NCBI GenBank assembly: GCA_017935185.1
Contig: JAGBIC010000003.1
Location: 28,857 to 92,856, forward strand
DNA: 64,000 bases
Source: Alistipes sp.
GTDB lineage: Bacteria > Bacteroidota > Bacteroidia > Bacteroidales > Rikenellaceae
Reading direction: 5' to 3'
The translations under genes and the position numbers were made by a program. How positions within the stretch are numbered: position 1 is the first letter of the stretch; each line of letters opens with the position of its first letter. Shown here piece after piece: positions 54,735 through 63,861 of the stretch. The notes beneath the pieces are model-generated. The model had not been told where the DNA came from. It was given only the letters and a program-made list of their open reading frames with translations, and ran no database searches.

Positions 54735-54782
54735 AATTAGGCCTGTTTGCGGCAGTACGGAGTCGTTGAGCTACGCCTAATT
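54735..54782 (-). terminator. Hairpin after rsmG
   Basis: AATTAGGC and GCCTAATT pair across a 32-base loop that may itself fold. On the minus strand it is followed by TTTTAC. It probably ends the rlmN-rsmG unit. Confidence 0.5.
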
Positions 54783-54789
54783 GTCGGCG

Positions 54790-55413
54790 CTAACGCTTGG
54801 TGTATACCACCTTCTTTGTCAGAAAGAACTCCTCTTCAAAAAAATCAGAGATATTATACTCCTTCCATGCAAGATGTGTGGCAGCAAGCTCCTCCTGCAG
54901 GTCGCCACCTTTTAGGTAGAGTATGCCGTTGGGCAAAGAGCCTTTTTGCCCCTTGTCGATTTTATTCCAAATCCATTTTACGAAGGTCGGCATGGCGGTC
55001 ACGGCGCGGGATACTACATAGTCGAATCGCTCCGGAATCTGCTCTACACGGATATTTCTTGCGTCGATATTTTTTATGCCTGCTCCTTCGCAAACACCCT
55101 TTACGACGGTGATTTTTTTGCCTATTGAGTCGGCTGCCACAAAATTTACGTCAGGAAACATTATCGCCAGCGGAACACATGGGAATCCACCACCGCAACC
55201 AACATCCAAAATACGGGCTTCGGGCTCGAAACGGCATACCTTGGCGATTGCCAGCGAGTGCAAAACGTGGCGCAGATAGAGCTGGTCGAAATCTTTGCGG
55301 GATACTACATTTATCTTTGAGTTCCAATCTCTGTAAAGCTCGTAAAGCGCGGTAAATTGCTCTAACTGATGTGGAGTGAGGTTGGGGAAATACTTCTCTA
55401 TTATTTTAACCAT
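54790..55413 (-). CDS. rsmG: 16S rRNA (guanine527-N7) methyltransferase
   Basis: This 207-residue S-adenosylmethionine-dependent enzyme methylates G527 of 16S rRNA. The SAM-binding motif is RILDVGCGGGFPCVPLAIMFPDVNFVAADSIGKK. Family sequence INVVSRKDFDQLYLRHVLHSLAI precedes it, and FDYVVSRAVTAMPTF follows. It starts 6 bases after rlmN and is probably co-transcribed with it. Both are rRNA methylases of the decoding and peptidyl-transferase regions. It ends with UAG. Confidence 0.95.
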   Translation of the reverse strand: MVKIIEKYFPNLTPHQLEQFTALYELYRDWNSKINVVSRKDFDQLYLRHVLHSLAIAKVCRFEPEARILDVGCGGGFPCVPLAIMFPDVNFVAADSIGKKITVVKGVCEGAGIKNIDARNIRVEQIPERFDYVVSRAVTAMPTFVKWIWNKIDKGQKGSLPNGILYLKGGDLQEELAATHLAWKEYNISDFFEEEFFLTKKVVYTKR

Positions 55414-55419
55414 GTTCAG

Positions 55420-56466
55420 TTACTCTTTGGAGTTGGTTTTGTTGTGTTCTTTGGTTGATAACAGGCCGCATGCAGCTTGAATATCTTCGCCGCGTGAGGC
55501 TCTGATGGTAGTTTGTATTCCTTTGGCGGTCAGCGTGTCGCGAAAGTGTCGCATCTTCTCGTCAGAGGGTGAGAAATAGGGTGACTCGGGAATCTTGTGG
55601 AAACGAATGAGGTTCATTCGGCATTTTATCCCGTTGAGTAAACGACATAACTCCTTGATGTGGGCAGGTGAGTCGTTCAGCCCCTCCATGACAATATATT
55701 CGAACGATACGCGGCGTTGGCCGGTGAAATCGTAGCGGCGCAAAATATCACACACCTCGCTTATGGGATAAGCCTTTTCGATAGGCATTATTTCGGCTCG
55801 TTGGTCATGGAAAGGATTGTGCAGGCTAACTGCCAAATGCACCTTTGTCAGATCCAGAAAACGGGTCAGCTCGCTTGCTACGCCTGCCGTCGAAAGCGTG
55901 ATGCGGGTGGGTGACCATGCCATGCCCCATGACGATGTGATTATTTCAAGCGTGGCAAGGATATTTTCCATATTATCCAACGGCTCTCCCATGCCCATGA
56001 ATACGAGATTTGTCAGTTTGTCACGCTCGGGCAACGAAATAATCTGATTCAGAATCTCGGTGGCCGAGAGCGAGTGTTGCAATCCTTGTCGTGCAGTGGC
56101 ACAGAAGCGGCAACCCATGCGGCAACCCGCCTGCGAGGAGACGCATAGTGTAGCTCTTTCACCGTCAGGAATATATGCCGATTCGATGTATTGGCCTTGC
56201 GAGGTGCGGAACAGATACTTCTTTGTGCCATCGGCTGAGATACTCTCTTTTATGGGAGCTTCCAGTCCCAAGCAATACTTCTCGCTTAAAATTGCACGAG
56301 CGGCCTTCGAGAGATCGGTCATCTGTTCTATATCCTCGATATGGCGCACATAGAGCCAGCGGGCAATCTGCTTTGCGGTGAAGCTGGGCAGATTCTCGCT
56401 CTTGCAAAGCGCCTGTAATTGCGCTAAAGTCATCCCGTAAAGGCTCTTTTGGGGGGTGTCAGACAT
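55420..56466 (-). CDS. rlmN: Dual-specificity 23S rRNA/tRNA adenine-C2 methyltransferase
   Basis: This 348-residue radical-SAM enzyme methylates A2503 of 23S rRNA and A37 of some tRNAs. The cluster motif CRMGCRFC follows CVSSQAG. LVFMGMGEPLDNMENI is the GEP motif, and the C-terminal EDIQAACGLL contains the cysteine that forms the methyl intermediate. Length is typical. It heads the rlmN-rsmG pair. Confidence 0.96.
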   Translation of the reverse strand: MSDTPQKSLYGMTLAQLQALCKSENLPSFTAKQIARWLYVRHIEDIEQMTDLSKAARAILSEKYCLGLEAPIKESISADGTKKYLFRTSQGQYIESAYIPDGERATLCVSSQAGCRMGCRFCATARQGLQHSLSATEILNQIISLPERDKLTNLVFMGMGEPLDNMENILATLEIITSSWGMAWSPTRITLSTAGVASELTRFLDLTKVHLAVSLHNPFHDQRAEIMPIEKAYPISEVCDILRRYDFTGQRRVSFEYIVMEGLNDSPAHIKELCRLLNGIKCRMNLIRFHKIPESPYFSPSDEKMRHFRDTLTAKGIQTTIRASRGEDIQAACGLLSTKEHNKTNSKE

Positions 56467-56550
56467 AGGTTAAATCTTACAACGGCAACAAAAGTAAAAA
56501 TTTTTTGTAGATTTTTATCGGTACAACGCTATTTTTTGAATTTTTATGAT

Positions 56551-56558
56551 TATATTTG
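56551..56558 (+). promoter_or_regulatory. TonB-family gene promoter -7 element
   Basis: TATATTTG matches the consensus and lies about 105 bases upstream of the TonB-family gene. Confidence 0.55.
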
Positions 56559-56663
56559 CCCAAACAACTGCGAATATCTTTCATGATGCGAGGAAAAACC
56601 GTTTTGAAAGAGGTGGTTGTTATGCCTGATGAACAATATAAATTGAGAAATAAAACTTAAATT

Positions 56664-57350
56664 ATGGAAATTAAAAAATCACCGAAAGCAGATCTTCAAA
56701 ATAAGAAAGGTCTGTTCCTTGAGATCGGCTTGATCATTTCCTTGTTGCTCGTTGTGGCTGCGTTTATGTATGTCCCCAAGGAGTATCGTATCGAGCAGGT
56801 CGATTTGAATTATGGTCCCATCGAGGAGGAGATTACCGAGATTACCCGTAACGAGCAGAAGCCACCCGAGGCCCCCAAGAAGGTTGAGATTCAGGTTTTC
56901 AACGATATCCTTGATATCGTGACCAACGACACCAAGATTACCACCGAGGTATCATTCGACGAGTTTGACGCCGATGCCGAGATCGTAACTCAGGTTGTTG
57001 AGGTTGAGGAGGAGGAGATCGAGGAGGATCAGCCCTTCATCAAGGTAGAGAAGATGCCCACATTCCGTGGTGGAGATTTGAATGCTTTCCGTAATTGGGT
57101 TCAGGGTAAATTGCGTTACCCCCAGATTGCACAGGAGAACGGTATCTCTGGTCGTGTTGTATTGTCATTCGTTGTTGAGCGTGACGGTACTTTGACCAAC
57201 ATTCAGGTTCTTCAGTCTCCCGACCGTTCACTCGGTGATGAGGCTACACGTGTTGTAGCTAGCTCACCCAAGTGGGAGCCCGGAATGCAGCGTAACCAGC
57301 CGGTACGTGTAAAGTATACCTTGCCGGTAGTATTCCAAATCCAGAACTAA
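56664..57350 (+). CDS. TonB-family energy transducer
   Basis: This 228-residue protein has one N-terminal membrane helix (residues 19-37), an acidic and proline-containing periplasmic linker (EQKPPEAPKK) and a complete C-terminal TonB domain (MPTFRGGDLNAFRNWVQGKLRYPQIAQENGISGRVVLSFVVERDGTLTNIQVLQSPDRSLGDEATRVVASSPKWEPGMQRNQPVRVKYTLPVVF). It should couple the proton gradient to outer-membrane receptors. exbB/exbD are not adjacent. It has its own promoter and terminator. Confidence 0.9.
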   Translation: MEIKKSPKADLQNKKGLFLEIGLIISLLLVVAAFMYVPKEYRIEQVDLNYGPIEEEITEITRNEQKPPEAPKKVEIQVFNDILDIVTNDTKITTEVSFDEFDADAEIVTQVVEVEEEEIEEDQPFIKVEKMPTFRGGDLNAFRNWVQGKLRYPQIAQENGISGRVVLSFVVERDGTLTNIQVLQSPDRSLGDEATRVVASSPKWEPGMQRNQPVRVKYTLPVVFQIQN

Positions 57351-57370
57351 TTTATATTATTTAATATAAG

Positions 57371-57404
57371 GTATCCCGTTACTATGTTTCGGGATACTTT
57401 TTTT
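57371..57404 (+). terminator. Terminator after the TonB-family gene
   Basis: GTATCCCG and CGGGATAC pair around an 11-base loop and are followed by seven T. Confidence 0.85.
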
Positions 57405-57414
57405 ATCTATTGGT

Positions 57415-58635
57415 ATGTCAAAACCAAAAAATGAGATTACTCCCAACGCCGAGCCCCAGCAGGATTGTCGTGAGCGTGCGGTCGTGGTGGCTGTGATTCG
57501 TGACGGTCAGAGTGCTGAGCAGACCGAGGAGTTTTTGGGTGAGTTGGAGTTTCTGGCCGAGACGGCCGATATCGTCACCATTCGCCGTTTTACCCAGCGT
57601 CTGCCGCAGCCTTCGTCAAGAATATATGTCGGCCCCGGTAAGTTGGAGGAGATTGCTGCATATTGCGAAGAGAATGAGATTGATGTTGTGATTTTTGATG
57701 ATGAGTTGTCGCCTTCGCAGACCCGCAATATCGAGAAGGAGATGCCTTGCCGTATATTGGATCGTACACGTCTGATTCTCGACATCTTCATGTCGCGTGC
57801 CCGCACAGCATATGCCAAGACACAGGTTCAGTTGGCTCAGTATGAGTATATGTTGCCCCGATTGGCCGGCATGTGGACCCACCTTGAGCGTCAGCGCGGA
57901 GGTACGGGAACTCGTGGTGGTGCCGGTGAGCGTGAGATTGAGACCGACCGTCGTATTGTGCGTAGCCGTATATCGAAACTCAAGGAAGAGCTCTCGAAAA
58001 TCGACCGCCAGATGGCTGTCCAGCGCTCTAACCGTGGTTCGATGGTGCGAGTTGCTTTGGTGGGCTACACCAATGTGGGCAAATCGACATTGATGAATCT
58101 CGTATCGAAGAGCGAGGTTTTTGCCGAGAATAAGCTCTTTGCGACGCTCGACACTACGGTGCGTAAGGTGGTATTTGACAATTTGCCGTTCTTGTTGTCG
58201 GACACCGTAGGATTCATCCGCAAGCTGCCCACACAACTTATCGAGTCGTTTAAATCTACGCTTGACGAGGTGCGTGAGGCCGATTTGCTGGTGCATGTGG
58301 TAGATATTTCACACCCCAATTTCGAGGAGCAGATAGCTGTCGTTAAGCAGACTCTGCAGGATATCGGTGCGGGCGATAAGCCAGTTTATCTGGTATTTAA
58401 CAAGATTGATGCTTATACATACGAGAAAAAGGATGAGGATGATTTGACCCCTGCAACCCGAAAGAATATGTCGCTTGAGGATATGAAGAAGAGCTGGATC
58501 GCCAAGGCTAACACGCCCTGCATCTTTATCTCGGCTGTCGAGCGTCTGAATATCGAAAAGTTGCGTAGTGATTTGTACGGCATGGTTCGTGAGATACATG
58601 CAGGCCGCTATCCGTTCAATAATTTCTTATATTAA
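57415..58635 (+). CDS. hflX: Ribosome-associated GTPase HflX
   Basis: This 406-residue GTPase binds the 50S subunit and can split stalled ribosomes. It has the glycine-rich N-terminal HflX domain (AYCEENEIDVVIFDDELSPSQTRNIE, then QRGGTGTRGGAGEREIETDRR), the P-loop GYTNVGKSTLMN, the G3 DTVGF and the G4 NKID. Length matches the family. Its start is 10 bases below the preceding terminator, and no separate promoter was recognised. Confidence 0.95.
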   Translation: MSKPKNEITPNAEPQQDCRERAVVVAVIRDGQSAEQTEEFLGELEFLAETADIVTIRRFTQRLPQPSSRIYVGPGKLEEIAAYCEENEIDVVIFDDELSPSQTRNIEKEMPCRILDRTRLILDIFMSRARTAYAKTQVQLAQYEYMLPRLAGMWTHLERQRGGTGTRGGAGEREIETDRRIVRSRISKLKEELSKIDRQMAVQRSNRGSMVRVALVGYTNVGKSTLMNLVSKSEVFAENKLFATLDTTVRKVVFDNLPFLLSDTVGFIRKLPTQLIESFKSTLDEVREADLLVHVVDISHPNFEEQIAVVKQTLQDIGAGDKPVYLVFNKIDAYTYEKKDEDDLTPATRKNMSLEDMKKSWIAKANTPCIFISAVERLNIEKLRSDLYGMVREIHAGRYPFNNFLY

Positions 58636-58647
58636 CATTTGTTTGCT

Positions 58648-59301
58648 ATGGTACACATTTTGGGTCAGAAGAACTCTATTTTGAGTAGCTTCATTGCGCA
58701 AATTCGCGACAAAGAGGTTCAGCAGGATTCTATGCGCTTCCGTCGTAATCTGGAGCGTGTGGGTGAGATAATGAGCTATGAAATCTCCCGTACCTTAAAC
58801 TATAAGAGGCATGTTGTCGAAACACCGCTGGGCGAAGCCGAGATGGAACTCCTTGATGATAAGATTGTCATCGCCACCATTTTGCGTGCAGGTTTGCCGT
58901 TGCATCAGGGCTTTCTGAACTATTTCGACAATGCCGAAAATGCGTTTGTGTCGGCATATCGCAAGGACTCGAAGGATGGTTCTTTCAAGGTTAAGGTCGA
59001 GTATGTGTCGAGTTGTAGCCTCGAGGGTAAGGTGCTTATTCTGGTTGATCCCATGCTCGCAACGGGAGTGTCGCTGCAAACCACCTATGAGGCTCTTGTC
59101 GAGAAGGCCGGCCGACCCCTGCATACTCATGTGGCATCTGTCATCGCCAGCGAGCAGGGTGTGGAGTATGCATTGCAGCATATGCCCATGAAGAGTACCA
59201 CGCTATGGCTCGGAGCTGTCGATGCCGAGCTGACCTCGCGCTCCTATATTGTGCCGGGTATAGGCGATGCAGGCGATTTGGCCTTTGGAAGTAAATTATA
59301 A
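58648..59301 (+). CDS. upp: Uracil phosphoribosyltransferase
   Basis: This 217-residue salvage enzyme makes UMP from uracil and PRPP. It has ILRAGLPLHQGFLNYF, the PRPP loop LILVDPMLATGVSLQTTYEAL and the closing YIVPGIGDAGDLAFG. The ATG at 58648 (MVHILGQKNS) is chosen; a TTG three codons earlier is also open. It lies 12 bases after hflX, so the two are probably one unit ended by a strong hairpin. Confidence 0.95.
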   Translation: MVHILGQKNSILSSFIAQIRDKEVQQDSMRFRRNLERVGEIMSYEISRTLNYKRHVVETPLGEAEMELLDDKIVIATILRAGLPLHQGFLNYFDNAENAFVSAYRKDSKDGSFKVKVEYVSSCSLEGKVLILVDPMLATGVSLQTTYEALVEKAGRPLHTHVASVIASEQGVEYALQHMPMKSTTLWLGAVDAELTSRSYIVPGIGDAGDLAFGSKL

Positions 59302-59316
59302 GAGATATAATATATA

Positions 59317-59346
59317 GAAAATCCGACCTGTGAGGGTCGGATTTTC
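59317..59346. terminator. Bidirectional terminator after upp
   Basis: GAAAATCCGACC and GGTCGGATTTTC form a perfect 12-bp stem with a 6-base loop between convergent genes. Confidence 0.85.
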
Positions 59347-59377
59347 TGTTTTGAAAGGGTATGAGTCTTGCGATAGA

Positions 59378-60133
59378 TTACTCTTTGCGGAGTCCGGCAA
59401 TCATCTCACCTATGCGCAGACCGTCGGTTGAGAAGAGCTGCTCGATGTAACCGCTCTTGACCATATCCGAGGTGGGGAGTAGGTGGAGTTTTGGCGGAGC
59501 AATCAGAGCTATCGAGTCGCATAACGATACTGCAATATCCAGTTCGTGAGTCGAGAAGAGTATGCATTTGTCCTCTTCGTGGGCAAGTCGTTGCAGTAGA
59601 GTGCATAGCTCATAACGGTTTGGCATGTCGAGGAATGCCGTGGGTTCATCAAGCAGAATTATCGGGGTCTGTTGTGCCAGTGCTCGGGCAATCATTATGC
59701 GCTGGCACTCACCATCCGACATGCGATCCATGGTTTTGTCGGCGTATGAGAGCATGCCTACCGACTTGAGCGCCTGCTCAACAATGAACTGATCCTCTTT
59801 TTGCATGCGGCCTATCCAATTGGTGTAGGGCGCGCGGCCGAGTGCCACCACATCGCGGCAGCGCAGGTTGGCGATGCGCACCTTGTCGGTGGTTACAAAT
59901 GCCACGCTCTTTGCCATAGTGTCGGCCTCAATATCGTGTAGCGGTTTATCGGCGATACGGATTGTTCCGCCCAAAATCTCGCCTAATCCCGCTATGGCTC
60001 GCAGCAGGGTGCTCTTTCCCGTGCCGTTACGTCCCACAAGGGCTGTCAGTTCCCCGCGGCGTACTCTGGTCGATATATTCTCGAGGAGCAGGCGTGAGGG
60101 GTAACCCAACGATAGATTTTCGAGCTGAATCAT
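59378..60133 (-). CDS. Iron/haem/B12-type ABC importer, ATP-binding protein
   Basis: This 251-residue ATPase of the FecE/BtuD class has Walker A ALVGRNGTGKSTLLRAIAG, the signature MSDGECQRIMIARALAQQ, Walker B PIILLDEPTAFLD and the switch His in LFSTHELDIAV. It starts 2 bases after the permease gene and completes a three-gene importer. The transported compound (siderophore, haem or cobalamin) cannot be settled from sequence. Confidence 0.92.
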   Translation of the reverse strand: MIQLENLSLGYPSRLLLENISTRVRRGELTALVGRNGTGKSTLLRAIAGLGEILGGTIRIADKPLHDIEADTMAKSVAFVTTDKVRIANLRCRDVVALGRAPYTNWIGRMQKEDQFIVEQALKSVGMLSYADKTMDRMSDGECQRIMIARALAQQTPIILLDEPTAFLDMPNRYELCTLLQRLAHEEDKCILFSTHELDIAVSLCDSIALIAPPKLHLLPTSDMVKSGYIEQLFSTDGLRIGEMIAGLRKE

Positions 60134-60135
60134 TG

Positions 60136-61140
60136 CTATACAATATTTTTATTACGCACCACAACCCAAATGACAATAGGTATTCCGAGTAGTGCTGTTA
60201 TGGTGTTTACGGGTAAAGTAAGTAGCTTTGATATTATGTCGCATACGAGTAGCGAAAATGCCCCTGTAAGTGCTGTTGCCGGCATCAGTATGCGGTGATC
60301 GGCATCGCGAAATAACGTGCGAGCTACATGGGGTATCGCCAACCCTATAAATCCTATAGGCCCGCAGAAAGCCGTTACGGTTCCTGCCAGCAGTGTTGTC
60401 GAGAGCATCAGCAACAATCGTGTGCGGGTGATGTTCAGGCCCATTGTGCGGGCGTAAGCCTCGCCGAGCAATAGGATGTTTAACGGTTTTATGGCAGCTA
60501 TTGTGATTATCAGACCAATGACAACGGCAGGAATAAACAATCTCAGTTGTGCCGATGTAACATCGCCCAGCGAGCCCATGGTCCAGATAACGAAACTCTT
60601 GAGCGACTCCTCGTTGCTTAGGTATTGCAGAATCTGTACTATTGCACTCACTCCCGAGTCAATCATTATACCCAAAATAAGAATAACCATAATATCCTTT
60701 ATGCGGCGGCTTAAAGCTGCTACCATCGTCAGTATTGCCGCCGAGCCGATCCATGCTGCACCTGCCACTCCGAGTGTTGCAAACAGCGAAGATGATGTCA
60801 TGCCGATGACGGGAAGCCCCAAAATAAATAGCGCAACGCCAAGGCTCGCACCCGAACTGACACCCAGCACATAAGGGCCGGCCAAAGGGTTGCGAAAGAG
60901 TGTTTGCATCTGCAATCCGCTCACAGCAAGTGCAGCGCCTGCTAAAACCGCAACCACCGCCTTGATGAGTCGGATGTCAATTACGATTCTTGCCTTTATG
61001 GGGTCTGCATCGCCGCCCGACAGCACACTCCACACCTCGGCAGCCGATATTCCCACCGATCCCACCATGATGTCGATGATGAAGCAGGTTATCACAGCTA
61101 TGCCCAATGTGGCAAATAGTATTTTTGTGCGTCGTTGCAT
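60136..61140 (-). CDS. Iron/haem/B12-type ABC importer, permease
   Basis: This 334-residue protein of the FecCD family has about 10 membrane helices. Family segments are AGAALAVSGLQMQTLFRNPLAGPYVLGVSSGASLGVALFIL and CGPIGFIGLAIPHVARTLFRDADHRILMPATALTGA. It would form a homodimeric channel with the ATPase encoded 2 bases downstream. The gene for the binding protein ends 3 bases upstream. Confidence 0.94.
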   Translation of the reverse strand: MQRRTKILFATLGIAVITCFIIDIMVGSVGISAAEVWSVLSGGDADPIKARIVIDIRLIKAVVAVLAGAALAVSGLQMQTLFRNPLAGPYVLGVSSGASLGVALFILGLPVIGMTSSSLFATLGVAGAAWIGSAAILTMVAALSRRIKDIMVILILGIMIDSGVSAIVQILQYLSNEESLKSFVIWTMGSLGDVTSAQLRLFIPAVVIGLIITIAAIKPLNILLLGEAYARTMGLNITRTRLLLMLSTTLLAGTVTAFCGPIGFIGLAIPHVARTLFRDADHRILMPATALTGAFSLLVCDIISKLLTLPVNTITALLGIPIVIWVVVRNKNIV

Positions 61141-61143
61141 GTG

Positions 61144-62304
61144 CTATCGTAGGGGTTTATAATAATATAATGTTGCATCTTTATCCAAAGCGGAAAAGAG
61201 TTCGGGGTGCAGTATTATTGCCAAGTCGTTCAGTATGCGGTCGGGATTTACCACCCCCGACTCCCAAAAATCGGAGCCTCCCGCAGCTGTTTTACGAGCA
61301 TTGTTGTTGTATATACGACCGTTGGATACGGCTTTCACGTTGGCAAATTTGGGATTCTGGCGTTTTAGTTCCTCAAGGGTGTTGCAGCCACCGAGGTTTA
61401 GCCATACGTCGGCTTGTGAAGCCCACGTATATGCCTGCTCAAGATCGATGGGCTGCGATTCGTTGTTACTGCTTTCGGCGGTGAAGACCTCTCCGCCGGC
61501 GTCGTTTATCAGTCGTACCATATAGCTCTGGGGCGTGGGGACAAACCATGCCTCGCGGTATGGAGTGTTGAGCATTACCTGTGGGCGATGGTCTGCCGCT
61601 ATGGCGGCTTTGATGGTGTCGGATAACTTGTTGTAACGTTGGCAAATCGATTTGAATTTCTCTGTGGCGCGTTCGCGGTATCCGACAATCTCACCGATTG
61701 CGACCATCCACTCGGCCTTGCCCAGAGGCGACTGTTCGATATAGTCGCCGATATAGAGGTAGGGAATCCCCAACTCTTGTAATTTGACTTCCATGGTGCT
61801 GGCGGCTGATATGCCGAACAGCAGCACGATGTCGGGCTTGAGCGATAACAATATTTCGTAGTTGAAGTTATTGTCGTAACCCACATCGCCAATCTTGTGG
61901 CGATTTTGTTGAACGTAGTTGTCGGAGATAAAGTCGATGCCCGATACTCCCACAATACTCTCCTGACATCCTATGGCCGAGAGTATGGCTACATAGCTTG
62001 ATGACATGCACACAATACGTTTGGCATGGGTGTCGAGGCGTTGCAGCCCAGCGTGGTTACAATTTCGAAAAATGCCTTCGGGGTCGATGATGAGCCTCTG
62101 CTCCACTCCCTCAGCTCCCTGCCATGGGTTATTCACTCCGACAAGTGTCGCTTTGCCATCTGCGGTGGATTTTATGCTGAACCCATTGGCATAAGCGGGC
62201 TCGTATAGCGTTTGGCTGAATTGGCTTAAATCCAGAGTGTCGGTTGAAGCACAACCCAACAGCCAAAGAGAGGTGGCGAGATATGTCAGAAGTCGTTTGA
62301 ACAT
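61144..62304 (-). CDS. Iron/haem/B12-type ABC importer, substrate-binding lipoprotein
   Basis: This 386-residue protein has a lipobox ending at Cys18 (LWLLGC). The two-lobed periplasmic binding domain includes RIVCMSSSYVAILSAIGCQESIVGVSG, SLKPDIVLLFGISAASTMEVKLQELGIPYLYIGD and AAGGSDFWESGVVNPDRILNDLAIILHPEL. The pattern is typical of Bacteroidetes iron-complex binding proteins. No cobalamin riboswitch was recognised in its leader, which argues mildly against B12 as substrate. It is the first gene of the importer operon. Confidence 0.9.
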   Translation of the reverse strand: MFKRLLTYLATSLWLLGCASTDTLDLSQFSQTLYEPAYANGFSIKSTADGKATLVGVNNPWQGAEGVEQRLIIDPEGIFRNCNHAGLQRLDTHAKRIVCMSSSYVAILSAIGCQESIVGVSGIDFISDNYVQQNRHKIGDVGYDNNFNYEILLSLKPDIVLLFGISAASTMEVKLQELGIPYLYIGDYIEQSPLGKAEWMVAIGEIVGYRERATEKFKSICQRYNKLSDTIKAAIAADHRPQVMLNTPYREAWFVPTPQSYMVRLINDAGGEVFTAESSNNESQPIDLEQAYTWASQADVWLNLGGCNTLEELKRQNPKFANVKAVSNGRIYNNNARKTAAGGSDFWESGVVNPDRILNDLAIILHPELFSALDKDATLYYYKPLR

Positions 62305-62375
62305 CGGGATTATATAAAACAGTTGCTGTTATAACCCTGCCATATTGTTGTGTGAGTCGGTTGCAATCTGTATTG

Positions 62376-62383
62376 CAAAGATA
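62376..62383 (-). promoter_or_regulatory. ABC importer promoter -7 element
   Basis: The minus strand reads TATCTTTG about 72 bases upstream of the binding-protein gene. Confidence 0.55.
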
Positions 62384-62488
62384 GCGATTTTGCCGAAGAA
62401 AAGATGAAAAATTTGGCGGCAAAATCCAAATACATCGAAAAAGATGAAAATAAGTATAAATAGGTAGCGGCAGCGGTTGAAAAAAGTG

Positions 62489-62496
62489 TAATTTTG
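62489..62496 (+). promoter_or_regulatory. Metal permease promoter -7 element
   Basis: TAATTTTG lies 18 bases upstream of the permease start codon, implying a very short leader. Confidence 0.5.
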
Positions 62497-62514
62497 CAAA
62501 TAAAAATTATTGTG

Positions 62515-63744
62515 ATGCAAGAGATATTTGAACTTATAAATAAAATGTCGCCCTATCTGTTGCTGGGCTTTCTTTTGGCGGGCGTACTGCACGCCTTTGT
62601 GCCGAGCAGGCTCTATCGCCGATATTTGGGTGGGTCGTCTTTCAGCTCGGTTTTTAATGCCGCACTCTTTGGCGTGCCATTGCCACTCTGCTCGTGTGGG
62701 GTGATTCCCACAGCCATGTCGCTGCGACGTGAGGGAGCATCAAAAGGGGCAACGGTGGCGTTTCTGATTGCTACGCCCCAAACGGGAGTCGACTCGATTC
62801 TTGCCACTTACTCGCTTATGGGGCTGCCGTTTGCTATGTTGCGACCGATAGCGGCCTTGGTTACAGCTCTGGTGGGAGGGCAGCTGGCGAATGTTTTTGA
62901 TGACAAGCAGGTGGCTGATGCCGAGAGTGTTGCATCTCCGACTGCAAAACACTCATTCTGGGCAAAAATCATGGCGGCATTCCGCTACGGCTTTTTTGAG
63001 ATGATACAGGATATAGGTCGATGGCTTGTTGTGGGTCTTGTTGTGGCGGGACTTATCACAGTCTTTGTCCCTGATTCGTTTTTTGCGATGTTTGCCGACA
63101 ATTCGTTGTTGAGTATGTTGTTGGTGCTGGTGTGTGCTGTGCCGATGTATCTCTGTGCGACAGGTTCGATACCAATTGCTGTGGCCCTTATGCTGAAAGG
63201 CCTTTCGCCCGGCACGGCGTTGGTGCTTTTGATGGCCGGGCCGGCTGTGAATGTGGCGTCGATGCTTGTTGTGGGTAAGGTGCTGGGGCGACGTACATTG
63301 TTGCTCTATCTGGCTTCGATTGTGGGTGGAGCTATGCTCTTCGGATTGGGAGTGGATTATCTTATGCCTCGCGAGTGGTTTACCGTGCCCATCGCCCGCA
63401 TGGCCGAATGTTGCGGAGAGCAGGCATCGTGGTTTAATCTTGTGTGTACGATTTTATTGGCTTTGTTGCTTGTGAATGCACTGCTGCATCGTTTCCTGAA
63501 AAACGATAAGGCTTGCGAGTGTAACGACGAATCTTGCTCGGTTGTAGCTGAGTCGGTATATTATATCGAGGGGTTGCGCTGCAACCATTGTCGTGCCAAT
63601 GCCGAGAAGGCTATTGCCGCACTCGATGGCGTTGAACATGCCGAGGTGGATCTGGCTTCTGGCAGGGCTGTGGTGCGGGGTGCTGTATCGCGGGAGCAGG
63701 TAGAGCGAGCTGTCGAGGCGTTGGGCTTTAAGCTAAAAGCATAG
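62515..63744 (+). CDS. SO_0444/ArsP-like permease with C-terminal HMA domain
   Basis: This 409-residue membrane protein belongs to the DUF318 permease group linked to export of arsenicals or copper/zinc. The key motif GVPLPLCSCGVIPTAMSLRREGASKG is present, together with a second, related VPMYLCATGSIPIAVALMLKG and about 8-10 membrane helices. A Cys-rich linker (CECNDESC) leads to a heavy-metal-associated domain with the metal motif LRCNHC and the usual HMA fold pattern. The HMA tail suggests a soft-metal cargo such as Cu or Zn. The ATG at 62515 is chosen over a TTG 7 codons upstream. Confidence 0.85.
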   Translation: MQEIFELINKMSPYLLLGFLLAGVLHAFVPSRLYRRYLGGSSFSSVFNAALFGVPLPLCSCGVIPTAMSLRREGASKGATVAFLIATPQTGVDSILATYSLMGLPFAMLRPIAALVTALVGGQLANVFDDKQVADAESVASPTAKHSFWAKIMAAFRYGFFEMIQDIGRWLVVGLVVAGLITVFVPDSFFAMFADNSLLSMLLVLVCAVPMYLCATGSIPIAVALMLKGLSPGTALVLLMAGPAVNVASMLVVGKVLGRRTLLLYLASIVGGAMLFGLGVDYLMPREWFTVPIARMAECCGEQASWFNLVCTILLALLLVNALLHRFLKNDKACECNDESCSVVAESVYYIEGLRCNHCRANAEKAIAALDGVEHAEVDLASGRAVVRGAVSREQVERAVEALGFKLKA

Positions 63745-63792
63745 GAATTAGCAAGATTAAGCGTTTGAAGGTGTGAAAAAATATGGAAAAAT

Positions 63793-63822
63793 TTTGTTTT
63801 CATGAAAAAAGTTGTACCTTTG
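63793..63822 (+). promoter_or_regulatory. rpsF promoter
   Basis: TTTG (63793-63796) and TACCTTTG (63815-63822), 18 bases apart, form a good Bacteroidetes promoter 40 bases upstream of rpsF. Confidence 0.7.
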
Positions 63823-63861
63823 CACCGCTAAATAGCATAAAAACATTTAATTCATTAAGTT

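Noticed and set aside
57616-58296. Open frame antisense to hflX (226 codons)
   Set aside because: It is fully inside hflX with no family similarity and no promoter.
62305-62380. Cobalamin riboswitch upstream of the ABC importer
   Set aside because: I looked for the B12-box and other conserved riboswitch segments in this leader and in the nrdJ leader and saw none.
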